The translations under genes and the position numbers were made by a program. From Lepus europaeus (lineage: Eukaryota; Chordata; Mammalia; Lagomorpha; Leporidae), in assembly GCF_033115175.1 (NCBI RefSeq), contig NC_084843.1, forward strand, positions 59,932,474 through 59,996,473: a stretch of DNA of 64,000 bases, in the 5' to 3' direction. Of the stretch, positions 10,928 through 22,900 are shown piece by piece. The notes under the pieces are model-generated. The model had not been told where the DNA came from and did no database searches. It saw nothing but the letters and a program-made list of their open reading frames with translations. Position 1 is the stretch's first letter. The number at the start of each line of letters is the position of its first letter.

Positions 10928-11859
10928 TTGAAAAAAGAGTCCTGTGTGGCTTAAACAACTATGACCTGGAGTATACTGCTGGGCACAAATGTACGAATAT
11001 TCCAGGTTATGTGTATTTGACATGCAAATAAAGTTTAGGGTTCTCATTTTTCAGAGGGCAATCAATGCTAATCAGTGTTTCCCAAGGCACGTTAAGTTTA
11101 TCCTGATGGTCCAGTAAGTGAGCTTAGGTGGCACATGGAGAAGCATCTTCAATTGCAACACGTGTATATTTAACACATGTATACGTATCTATATGTACAA
11201 CCCATCACAGCCGTGTTGTCATGGATATGATCACGGGGCAACAGAGCCACATGTCCTGAAGGCAAAGAAAAGGTCAATTGAAAGGAGCAGTCAGGAGTAG
11301 CACAGGTGCTGAATGATCACAGCAAAATTCACGTTGGGGTCAGGGGATGGCTTGAAGGAAGGCACCAGGGACTGAGTCTGGATGGGGTTTACCTGCTGGT
11401 GGCCTCATCCCCAAAGTGGTGGCCAAGAGCTGCTGGAACCATGGCGAGGCAGGGCCTGGTGGGAGGTGGCCAGGTCATTGGTGGCAGCGCCTGGGGAGGG
11501 GTTAACTCTGGTCTCGAAGAGGAGGCTGTTCTAGAAACTGCTCGCCTGGCTCCTCCCCATCTCTGGCTTTCTGTCTTGCGTGGGGTCTCTTCCACTCACC
11601 CTGCTGCCACTGTGAGCCATCTTGCCAGGAGGCCCTGACCGCAGGCAGAACACTGGGGGTTGCCCCATCATGCGCGCTCTGCTTCCAAAGCTGGGAGCTC
11701 GGTGAGCTCTTTATCTTCGTAATGCACCAGCCTTGGGCATTTTCTTCAGGCAACAGAAGACAGGGGGCGACACAAGGGCTCTTGCTGGTGACTGAGAATC
11801 AGGACTCCACGTCCTGTCTCTGTGGCCTTAGTGTACTCTGGGTACTGTGGATTACTTCA

Positions 11860-11975
11860 TTATTATTTATGCTGCAATATAAAAATTGACTGCTTTTGTA
11901 CATTGCAGCGTTACTCACAGTCGCCAAAAAGCAGAACCAGTCCCAGTGTGCATCAGTGAATGGATATTGCCATGC
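11860..11975 (+). repeat. L1 fragment
   Basis: The text 'tgcagcgttactcacagtcgcc ... cagtgtgcatcagtgaatggat' resembles the L1 3' segment 'gcagcattattcacaatagcc ... tgtccatcaacggatgaatggat'. Confidence 0.5.
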
Positions 11976-12390
11976 CATGTCCTGTGCTGCCCAGGACTCT
12001 GTCAGCAAGGCCATCCCTCAACGCCTTGAACTGTGAGCTATACAAACCCCTCTTCCCGTGAGAAGTTACCCAGCTGCAGGTCTCTCATCCGCGGGTGAGA
12101 GTGGACCCCTACAGGTGTCGAGGAGTGGGGCTGCTGCTGTGGCTGCGCCTGGACCTGGGGAGTGGGCAGAGGTTGGAAGAGTGTAGAGGAGAAGCAGAAG
12201 GGCTGGAATGCTGTGAGCAGGGCCCCCCGAGAGACTCTGGGGGAGGGCTAGAGGACTGGGGGCTGGGCAGCTAGTCTGAGATGGGAATGAGGGGCCCGTG
12301 GACAAGGCCGTCCCTGTCACACTGGGGCGAAGGACCTGGCTGCCTGCTTCTGTGCCGTGAGACTTCGTGGAAGGCAAGGAGTTGGCCTTT

Positions 12391-12455
12391 TTTAAAAATT
12401 TTTTTATTTTATTTGAAAGGCAGGTTTACAGAGAGAGGTCGAGGCAGATGGAGAA

Positions 12456-12487
<32 letters not shown>

Positions 12488-12747
12488 TTCCATCTGCTGG
12501 TTCATTCCCCAAATAGTTGCAATGTCAGGAGCTGCACCGATCTGAAGCCAGGAGTCAGGAGCTTCCTTTGGGTCTCCCACATGGGTGCAGGGGCCCAAGC
12601 ACTTGGGCCATTCTCTGCTGCTTTCCCAGGCACATAGGCAGGGAGCTGGATTGGACATGGAGCAGCCGGAACTTGAACCGGTGCCCATAGGGGATGCCAG
12701 TGCCGCAGGCAGGGGCTTTAACCCACTGGTGCCACAGTGCCAACCCC
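12391..12747 (-). repeat. C-repeat SINE, antisense
   Basis: It reads 'tttttattttatttgaaaggcaggtttacagag', a GA/CAGA tract, 'ttccatctgctggttcattccccaaat', '...caggggctttaacccactggtgccacagtgccaacccc'. It is full length. Confidence 0.92.
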
Positions 12748-13724
12748 AAGACTTTGGGCTTTTGGGTGACTGCTGGCAAGGGTTGAGGCTCTGGGATGCT
12801 GGGGAAGGAATTGCTGTGTCTTGCACTGTGAAAGGGACACGAGCCTTGGGGGCCAGGTGCGGGATGCCATATTGTCAGTGTGTTGTCTGGGGTTTGTGTG
12901 TTGGTGTTCAGAGAGAGGAAACTTAATCCGTTAAACTAAGGTGTTTGGAGGTCAGCCTTTGGGAGGCAAGTAGGATTACAGATCATTAGGATGGAGCTCC
13001 CCCATTGAATCCAGGTGCTTTTGTAAGAAAAGGGAGAGAGGCCAGAAGAGACACACTATACCCACGTGTGTTCCTGTCTCTCGCCATGTGATGACCTGTG
13101 CCAGTGCAGGAAGGGCATCACTGGAGGTGGGCCCTCGCGCCTCCTGTCCAGCTGCAGGAATTCCATTGCAGCATTGAGAAATGGACCCGATAATGCAAGG
13201 AAGCTACTGCCTGATGGTGCAGAGCTCAGCTCCGCAGAGGGTGGCAGTGCTGGTCGCGCAACACTGTGAACGCACTGAATGCCGCTGCACTGTGCACTGA
13301 GCGTGGAAGTTCGATGATGTTAAGAAAAAAAAGCGAAACGTGCACAGAGCGGCTGATCGTCTACCTCGTAGGGCTTTGTGGAGACGCCATTGTTTATGCA
13401 GTGTGTAAAACAGTTCCGGTACCCAAGCCACTGCCTCTGTGCTCAGCCCGTAGAAACTCGGGCACTGGGAACACGTTCACTCTAAGGCGCCCTGTGCATC
13501 CTTTCCCTGCCTTCTGCCTAACCTCCCAGAACCCTGTCTTGGCTGTGGGAGGTGCAGGGCCTGTTTCTCAGGCCACCCCAGCTAAACCAGCTGCCCTGCA
13601 GTTCTTGGCACATTCTGGGACCAGGTCGGCCCCTTGCGGGAGGACTGGTTCCGTGCAGCTGAACACAAGCACGGAGCTTTCAGTGCTGGGGAACGGGCCT
13701 GTCCTCCCGAAGGGAAGACAGACT

Positions 13725-13730
13725 TTTATT
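13725..13730 (-). terminator. TBATA: TBATA polyadenylation signal AATAAA
   Basis: TTTATT on the plus strand is AATAAA on the transcribed strand, 123 nt beyond the TBATA stop codon. Cleavage would fall near 13700-13712. The hexamer and its distance fit a short 3' UTR. Confidence 0.7.
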
Positions 13731-13852
13731 TGGAGGACTCTGCCGAGGAGTTTAGGAGCTGCTGTTGAAGCGGTTGGGGCCGAAGTTCTCCCAGACTTGG
13801 GAGCTGCCTTGGTGCCAGGCAGGCCAAGGTGCCTCGCTGGGCTCTGCACTTC

Positions 13853-13938
13853 TCAGCTTCCTGCTTTTGCCTCTGACGGTTTTTCGTCTTTGTCCAGGCT
13901 CAAGGGCATCCGCAGGACCTGCGCTTTCCCGATGTACT
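13853..13938 (-). CDS. TBATA: TBATA coding exon 9 (terminal)
   Basis: The exon follows a strong polypyrimidine acceptor (CCCCTCCCCCAG). Its first two bases complete a Glu codon. It encodes EYIGKAQVLRMPLSLDKDEK, then PSEAKAGS and a stop at 13855-13853. The tail is lysine-rich. The 3' UTR follows, with AATAAA at 13730-13725. Confidence 0.92.
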
Positions 13939-16900
13939 CTGGGGGAGGGGAGAGACAGCCGGCAGGGGAGGATGAGGAGGGCAAGAGCTGCCCAGGAGCC
14001 CCGGTAGACCCCTTCCCCGGGGGATGTGGGAGAGCCACTGGGAGGCCCGAGGCGAGCCCAGTGTCCAGTCTCAGCTCTGCTGGGGACCTGGGATGAGCGA
14101 TTCTCTCCTCTGAGTCTCATCGTCCTCCTGGCTTCAGCATCCAGGAATAAGCGTCCCTGAAATGCCTCCTCCAGGCCGGGCACTCAGAACCCCTCACCAT
14201 CTGATGGTGGAGAACGCGCTCCCTTGAGGACACCTGTCCTCTCTCTCCTCCTGTACCGCCCTGCCTCTGGCCTGAAGCACCCGGAAGGCTGCAGTGGACT
14301 CCTCTCTGGTCCCTCTCACGCCTTCTTGCCCCACCCCACCCCACCCATGCACACAGAGCAGCCAGAGGAGGTACCCACCCCCACTGATAGCCCCCAGGCA
14401 CTTGCTGCACGAGACCACACACCTGGCCTCTCCCGCAGGCCGGCCCTGCTCACCTGTCTCGTTGCATCTCTTATCACCTGTCTCTCGGCCTGCTTGCTGT
14501 CCGCCCACACACCACGTGGGTGGGAGCTTTGCTTGCAGGCCCTTCCCAGGTCTGCCCGGGCCTGGAGCCTTTCTGTCACGCAGCTCCAGGAGCTGTCCCC
14601 ACAGCCCACTGGTCCTTCTCGCATCTAGCACCCACTCCCCTGGAATTTGCTCACAGCAGTCCCACCCCACCGCCACACCGCAGGTGCTGTTGCTGTTGTC
14701 TGTGCACCTCCTCATTAGGATATAAGCTCGGTGACAGCAGGGCCTCGGAATCCTGCCCCCAGGACCGCAGGGCCCACGGTTGGAATGCTGAGTGAGTACG
14801 TGGAACGAGCAGGCTCTGTGGGCAGGGGCCCATCGCCAAGCTGCTGAGGGATCGAGCCGGAGCGGGCTTTGGTGAGCCCGCAGAACGAGCCCCTGTGTGG
14901 AATCTTACCTGGCTTTTCGCTTTTGGGTAAAGGTGGGGTCTTCATTTTCTTCGGGGATTGACTGTAACCAAACAGAGAGCAGAGGCCAGGAGAGTCAGGC
15001 TGGAAAGCCACTGCCACAGTGGCTGTGTGGCAGGGCACGGGGAGGCCAGGACAGGTGGTGCAGGTGCAGACAGCTTTCCGCTCTGGCCAGAGGCAAGAGA
15101 TCTTCCCCCAGACAACCCGATCACCACTGACTGTGGCTAGACCCACGTGGCCTTGATGCGTTCCCCCAACAGGACCCAGGCTATAGACTCTACTGCCTGC
15201 TGACCCCCTGCGAAGCGAGGCACCTCCTGCCCCTGGAGCTGCAAGGCACCCCTAGCCCCAGCTGTGCCCCAGTCCCTCGCTCACTACACATAGTGCGGGA
15301 GACCACACCCACCCCCTCCCCACTGGCACAGGTGGTGCTCCCCGGTCTCGGATCCGGGCTTTATACTTTGCCAATCCCTTTTGCACCCCAATGCCACCCT
15401 CCCTCCCTACACCTCTAGGAAGGGGCTTTTGAGAGATGATAAAACCAAGGCTTGCACAAGGTCACAGGGATGCCTGCTTTGCTCTCTGCCGTTCCTCCTC
15501 TGGTCATTCAGGGCAGCAGAGAAAGGCAAGCGCAAGGCCAGAGCAAGACCTGTGCCTTCAGCAAACCTAAGCCCTCCTCCCCGACTCCCACCTGCCCCTC
15601 CTTACCAAGCCTGCCCACTGCCCACTGCTCCAGCCACCCCAGACTTCACACTCCCTGGAGTGTGCACCTTCCTGTCTGCCCCACCCTTGTCCCACTGCCT
15701 GGCATGGCCTTTTCCCACCTCCACATTTTCTTATGCAAATCCCATCCATCAGTGCAGTGCCCCGCAAGCTGCCCCAAGTCCTGGACGACTGCTGACAACA
15801 CAGAGCCCCTGCCTTCCCTGCCACCTGCAGAGCTGGGCTCTCAGGAACCTGAATTTCCTCAGGCTCCCCTGGCAAGCAGCCAGGAGACTCTGGGCAATCA
15901 TTCCTGAACCTCAGCTTCCTCCTCTCTAAGACGGAGGTGGTATGGCGCCGTGGGTCATCACAAGGACCAGAAATCTGGAAAGCACCCGGCGGTCAGGCAT
16001 CAGGCAACAAGCGAGCACTCCGTGTCTCCGCTTACGGCTGCCTTGCAGACTCCGCTTGCCCAGTTGGCCGTGCATCTCTTTCTCCTCCAGCCTCCTAGGG
16101 CACAGCGCCAGCAGGACTGTCCTTTAGCCAGCCACACGTGGCTTTTCTTCTCTACCTGTGTCTTCCCGCCTGCCAGGGGCTTCTCTGATGGGGTTTATGC
16201 AGCAGTCTTGTTCCAATTGACATGGGTGACCCCCTTGGGCACCCCACCCCAGGCAGCCAGAGTCTGGCCTGGCAGTGTGGGCCTCTGGGCAGCATGCGTA
16301 GAATTGGAGGGTCCCTGGGCCAATGCCGGGCTCCTTCCTCTGGGCCCTGCTGGCCTCCCATGACTGCAGGTGAGGGCGTGGTTCTGGGAAGAGAAGGGCA
16401 GGCTGGAGGTGCGGGCTCACCTGGAAGCTGGCTGCGGCTTCTCTTGTGGTGGTGGTTCTTGGACTTCTTGGAGCTGGTGCAGGAGCTTTTCTGCTGGGAT
16501 GGAGACCAGAGGCTGAGGGAGGAGCTGAGCCACTGCTGTCTGCAGGAGTCCTAGAGCCAGGTCTTTCTCTGAAAGCAGAGTCCCGGGCGGAATTCTCAGC
16601 AGCCTTCTTGCTGCCCCTAAGTGGGCTCTTGCCCAAGCCAGGCCAAGGGCAGCTTTCTCTATATGCTGCCTCAGGCCCTGTGGGGAGGGCCCCATGTGCA
16701 GAGCCCCCAGCCTGACATTCCTTCTCCTGTTGCACACGCACACATGTGCCTTGCTCTTTGCCCCATCCTGCCCACCACACCCCTGGCCCTCTCTGAGAAG
16801 TCTGCTGGGGCCGGCCCCCACCCCCTGCCCCACTCTCCCGTCTGAGAAGCCTTCTCCAATCAGCTTCCTGGCTCACATCACTCCTCCCCCTCCCACTCAA

Positions 16901-19900
16901 TCCACTCACTGTCCCCAAGTGCACCTGCCTGTGTGTTTGTGTGCATCCAGGTGTGTGTTAGCACCCATATGTATTTGTGCATTTCCCACTATGGTGTGAG
17001 AGGGGCTGTGTCTGCCAGGCATGCTCTCTGGATTTCTCCCTCCTGGGTGGCTGGGCTTGGGGCCAGCATGGAGGAGGGGTCCCCTCCAAGGAGCAGGACA
17101 GGAACCATGGAAGAGGAAGCAGTGATGTTGTCCTGCTAGAAAGGGCTCCTTTGGGGCTCCCCAAAAGAGGAGAAGCCCAGGCCGAAGGCTTTGGATTGGG
17201 AACGGAGTGGTGTGTGAGTCCCACAGAGTTGTGGAACAAGGGCAGGATGTTGGCAGCCTCTGCGCAGAGAGGAGGCCTCATGGCTGTGTTCTCACCCTTG
17301 GGGGGAGCGTAGAGTAGCCAGAACTGGATGGCGCTCAGCGAGTCTGTCTGCAGGATCTGACAAAGGAGTTCCAGGACCTACCGACCGAAGGACAGAGGAC
17401 AGGTCCTGCTCAGTGGGGCTGGACAGCGTGCTCCAGCCAGGAGCAAAGGCCTATGTGGGTTCCAGGGGCACTAAGGGGCCCTCTCCCAGAAGTGGGCTCC
17501 CATAGTCACAGGCTTGGCTAAACCGGTTCCCCCCACAGGGCCCCTTCCTCCCCTGTGCCTGGGGTTTTGCATTGGACAGAGGGCTTTATTTCATAGCTGT
17601 CCTGGGGGAGGATTCTGCACCCCTCACTGGACAGGGAAGAATCTGGGCTTTGAGCAGGGACCGCTAGCAGGGAGTTTGTGGCGGAGCCAAGCCTCGGACA
17701 CCACATGGATGGGCCCCCGCCCCTGGGGCTGCTTGGGCTGGTTGTCCCCCAGGGTCCCTCAGTGGGAAAGTGGTCAGAGCTGGCCAGTCACCCCCCCCTG
17801 CCCCCAGACACGCACCGAGTCCCATGTGGCTGGGTCCTTGCTGGGGGGATCTCAGGACCCCCTCAGGCCTCCCCACCCTGGAGCTCCCAGAGTCTGGCGC
17901 TGTTAGTGGGGAGGTGGGGCCGCCCCATTGGGCAGCCTGGGGCTCAGAGTGGGCTGCTGCTGCCAGCTGCCCGGCGTGGGGTTCCCTCCTGGCAGCATCC
18001 TCTTCCTCCTCTGGCGTCTTTGCCACTTCAGGGCTCAACTTCCCCTGCGCTCTCCAGCCCAGCAGCATCAGGAAAAGGTCCAGTTCCGGCTCGGATGGGC
18101 TATGGGGACTCCCTAGGCCGGCCTTCTTAGGGTGCCTGGGGCTGCGGCGGGCAGGGCTCGGGGCCCATGGAGGGAGGTGGAGCCCCTGGAGTTCTGGGAG
18201 GGGCAGGGTCCCCTCAGTCCTCGATGTCAGTGCCCCACCCCGGGGTCCAGAGGGGCCTGGCTAACCCCAGCAGGGCTCCTCGTCCTTGGCAGAACTGGAA
18301 CTGGGCCCGGTGACTCCCCAGACCTATGCCCGCCTTGGTGCCCACCCTCATGCCCAGGCACCTCCTCTCCCCTCTCCCCTGCTGCGGGGGCCCACCCTGA
18401 TCTGCCCTGGGCCCTTCTCCAGCCCCCACCTCCAACTTACCTGCCCTGTGCCCCCTCCCCACGGGACCCGAGAACCTAATTCCTGGCGAGGCGAGGTCGC
18501 CCTATGGTGGAGAAAGCACTGAGTCTCGCTGGGATGCACCCTTCTTTCCCTGGGGCCTGGGCCACAGCGCATCACCTGGCAGGGCCTCGGCCTCCCATCT
18601 GCAGAAGGAGGACCCGCCCTTGTCTGCTCACTGGAAAGAACAGGAACGCCTGAAGCATGGGTCCCCGGGAGGTGGCGAGGGGCTGCCTTCTCTGGAGGAC
18701 CTGTGCATTTTAACAGGGACCCCCCCTCCATAGCTTCAGCCTGCTAGAGCGAGGTGCGGGCTCATCTCAGGCCTCGGTGGGGACACCTGAGCATGGAGGA
18801 GGCGGGCTCTGTGCTGTGCTGTACTGAAGCATAGGCCAAACCCCCTGTAGGAGCGCAGGAGGCCCGGCTGGGGCTAGGCTTGCAGGCTGCAGGGTTTGGG
18901 AGCACCAGAGACAGAACCTGGACCTCACGGCTTCTCAGCCCATCCCTGCAGCTTCTTATATTAACGCCTGCAATGCCAGAAGGACTTTTGATGGTAATGC
19001 GTGCGAGCGCCCAGTGTGGACGGAACACGGAAGTAAGGCCCAGAGCTGGGCAAGAGTCACCCCGACGTGGGCTGGGGTTTGCAGTCCCCAGGAGCAGCCA
19101 TCCCCCACGAGCCGGGAGTCTGGGAGTGGGAACCGCCCTAGCCTCTGCTCACCAGCAGATCCTGGTCCTGCAGGAGGAAGCCCTGCACTCCTCCATCTCT
19201 GCCCGCGCGGTGGCTCCGCTGGCGGGAGCTGCGGCGGCCAACAGCTTGGGCGGAAGCCGGGATGAGCCTACCCGTCTCGGCCGAGTACTTTGCCCCCTGC
19301 TCCCGCAGAGGCTCTTCCTTCTGCTGGGACACAAGTGGACAGAGACTCCAGGCAGCAAGCAAGGCGGGGGGAGGGGGGGAGGCAGAGGGAGGGGGTGAGG
19401 AGGAGGCTGGGTCACAGGTGCGGGGCACCCCCAAATCCAGCACCACAGCTGTCGCAGGTCTCCCCCACCTCGCGCTAAGCCCTTACTTTGGCATCCCTGG
19501 CCGGCCTCCCCACCCCCTCACGGCAGCAAGCCCACTAGAAGCAGCTTCAACTGCCCCAGGCTCCTCCTCCTGGAACCCTGCCCCAGGATGCTCCCATACA
19601 GGAACTCCCAGCCCATCAGAGATGTAAAACCACACCCTGAGCCAAGGCCCCACATCTGCCTAGCTCAGCAGCCCCAGGTCTTCCTCCTTCAGCCCTGTGT
19701 CTTTTCTCTGCCCTGAGAAGCCAGGCCTTTGAGCACAAGGCCTAGAGCCTCCTGCCCTTGGGACTCCAGTTGAGACTGCCAGTGTCCTTCTCCCCATGTT
19801 AAAGATAGGAAGATTGAGACTCAGCTTGGCGGACTGCCACAGTGAGGGAGCTGCAAGCAGGCCTGGGAGCCCGGCCTCTGCCTCGCCACTGAATGCCCAG

Positions 19901-22900
19901 GCCCAGGAGCAGAGACTCCGCGGCAAAGGGCCAGGCCTGTCCTAGCACCAGCTGCAAGCCTCCCAGTTATCTTGACTGTTTGACCACATGGGCCAGGCCC
20001 AGTCCCCATCCTGGGAGAAAACCTGGAGGGATTCTCCACTCCTTATGAGATTAGACTCTTGACTAAGCCGGAAAATCAGAACCAGGTGGCTCCTCCCTGT
20101 ATGCAAAGCCAGCCCCTTCCTGCCTTCTCCCTGGCTGCTGCCGTCTGTACCCCCCGGCCCCACAGACGTCCCATGTTTGCGGCTCCTCGCCCACCCGCAG
20201 ACCCCCCTCGCCAGCCAGCGTCACGTCTCCCGTGGACCCTTCTGGTTCCTCCACCTACACGGGCACCCTCCCCGCTCTGTACCTGCGCTGTCACCCTCCT
20301 CCAGGTGTTCCCACTCATCGCCCCCCTCCTCCCCAGGGCCAACAGCAGGCCTTGCAAGGAGCCAGCGTGGGAGGAGTTTGGTGAGAAAGGGAGGGAGGGG
20401 CCCTTCCCTCTCCCCGAGGGGAGGGGCTCCCTTGAGAAGCGCCTACCTCTTGGGTCTTCAGCTCATTCTCCTTGGTGAAGGTGGCCACCCGGGAAGACAG
20501 CTCCTTGAGTTCCCTCTTCCAGGCCTCTGGGAGGAGGGGACAAGATCCTGCCAACAGGGACCTGGGGCCCTACCCCCACCCCCCACCCCCCGCCTGGAAC
20601 GCCAGGCCTGGGAGGGCAGGGAGGGCCTGGGGCAGGGCAGCCTCCTGTCCTTCCTGGCCCGCTGGGGTCTTCAAGGGAAAGGGGGAAGGGTGCGCTTGGG
20701 CGGGGTAGGATTGGGAATCACGTGGATTCCCTGCTGGTAGCATCACCGCGAGACACTGGCATGCACCCAGCTGCCTGTGCCGAGGTGCAGGTGGCTTTCT
20801 CTAGCTTTGCCCCTCATGGGTGCCTGAAGTCAGGACTGAGATCCAAGTGCTAAGCCCACACGAGTCATCAAAATATTGACTTGCTCCCTAGAGGGGCTGG
20901 TGAAGGGCCCTGGAGCTGGCCTTCTAGTCTCTCTGCCCTGCACGGGCTGCCCCGCCCCTTCCCTGGCATCTCTCCGGCCCCTGCCCCCAGTGACAGAGAG
21001 GTGAGGCCTCCAGCAGGCAGCATCAGCCCCTGGCTGGCTGTTGGATTGGCCAGCGCCTGAGCACATGACTTAGCTGAACACACAGATCTCATTCCTGCCC
21101 AGCTATGTCACACGACTCTAGCTTGCTATTGCCCCTGTGCACCTGCAGTCCCAGCAGGGGCACGATTTTGTGGACTGGGACCCGGGGACAGGGGTGGGGA
21201 GTCATGTGGGGCCAAACTGCCCGAGGAACTACCCCACTGCTGCGTAATGGTCTTTCCCTGCTCAGGGCTCCCAGCACCTGCCAGGTGGGCCAGGCCTGGC
21301 GGGGAGGGGTGAGTCCCACGGTGGAGCCCAAGTACCCACCAGAAGGAAGCTGAGGGTTCCGGTTGGACTGGGGGTCTCCGATGGGGCTGGAGATGGTGGG
21401 CATCCCCATCAGACAGCGAGACAAGGGTGTGGACTCAGGCAAGGGTGCCATAGAGAACTCGTCCCTGACGACACAGACGGGCTTCCCGGTTAGATCTGTG
21501 AAGGGTTACAGGCTGTAGGATGGGAGGCATGGGGGCACCCGGCAGCTCTGGAGAAAACTTCCATTGCTTGGCAGCCTAGGCAAGGCCGTGAGCCAGGCAG
21601 CCCAGAGGTGAGGGGACCTTGCCACCTGAGGGACCTTGCCCCAGAGTCTGGGTGACTGTTAGGTGATTCCTGATGGCTCACCCTCAAGGACCAAGCGACT
21701 CAATGCTTCCTGAGCTGCCTGCCTGCGGGACTCAGGACCCCACTCTGTCGGCCCCTCCCCGCTCAGTGGCCTCTGCTCATCTCTTCATCTTGAGATCCCC
21801 GGGCCCAGGCCCCGGGCTTCTCTTCTGAGCCCATCCAGGCACACCAGGTGAAATACCATCTCTCCCCAAGTGGCTCTCACATTTGTACACAGGACTTCAA
21901 AAAAGGTCATGGGAAACGGAATGAAAGGTACGCTTCCAGGGGACAGCTTCGTGGCGCTTGCTATGCTGGCTTCCCGTTTGGAGCACCAGCTTCAGTCCTG
22001 GCTGCTGCGCTTCTGGTGCGGCTTCCTGTTAATGCACCTGAACGGGCAGTGCATGATGCTCAAATGTTTGGGCCCCTGCCGTCCATGTGGGCCATTTGGA
22101 TGGCGTTTCTGGCTTCTGGCGTCATGACGCCTGGCCCTGCCCTAGCTGTTACAGCCACTGGGGAGTGAATGAATCAGTAGCTGGACCATCTCTCTTTCTC
22201 TTTCGCCTTCCCTCTGATTCTCTGCCTTTCGAGCGAATCTTTTTTTTTTTTTTTTAAGTATGAGTTTCTTTGGGTGCAAATTTTTAAACAAATTCATGCA
22301 AGTTGTTTTTAATAATATGCAATTTCTACATTTTAGGAAAAAAAATTGTGAGCCGAAATGAACTCAAACTTTTTTTTTTTTTAAGTTACTTTTTTTATTT
22401 GAGAGGCACTGAGAGAGAGTGAACTTCCACCCACTGGCTCACTCCTCAAATGCCTACAACAGCTAGGGTTGGGCCGGGCTGAAATTGAGAGCTGAGGACT
22501 CAGTGCAGGTCTCCCACGTGGGAGACAGGGACCCGAGTACTTGGCCGTCACTGCTGCCCCTCAGGGTGTGCACTGGAGGAAGCTGGAGTCAGGGGCTTGG
22601 ACTGGAAATCGAACTCAGCCACTTTGATGTAGGAGGCAGCAACTTGCCCAGGAGGCTAAATGCCTGCCCCAACTCATACCTTGAATTCCGTTTTTCACGA
22701 ACTTCTAGAAGCACACTCTTATCTCTCTCCCAGATCTGGCACCTCTAGTGGCAGCTCACACTCATACCAAACCCCTGGCGCTCCATCCCACCCCGCCTGG
22801 CCCCGGGATGGTCCGGCAGATGGAGTAGCCTGGGTTCAAGGACAGAGCAGAGCTGACTTGTAAAATGGGAGGATCTGGCAGTGAGGGAATTCCCGTGGGG

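Larger units (their letters stand above)
5000..13700. other. Intergenic space between convergent ADAMTS14 and TBATA 3' ends
   Basis: No gene is supported here. The stretch holds a run of 14 C at 5787-5800, MIR fragments, five C-repeat SINEs, a nested SINE and an L1 scrap near 11860-11975. The unlabelled parts (5000-6360, 8830-10170, 11000-11850, 11980-12390, 12750-13700) are moderately GC-rich sequence with scattered short open frames of no recognisable family. The segment 8880-9150 looks like an old transposon-derived sequence whose family I cannot name. Confidence 0.6.

Noticed and set aside
13266-14096. 276-codon plus-strand frame over the last TBATA exon
   Set aside because: It runs antisense to the real terminal exon and through the 3' UTR, and has no recognisable family.
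16124-16924. 266-codon minus-strand frame around TBATA exon 7
   Set aside because: Only 16421-16568 (another reading frame of the same strand) is the real exon. The rest crosses intron with splice sites inside.
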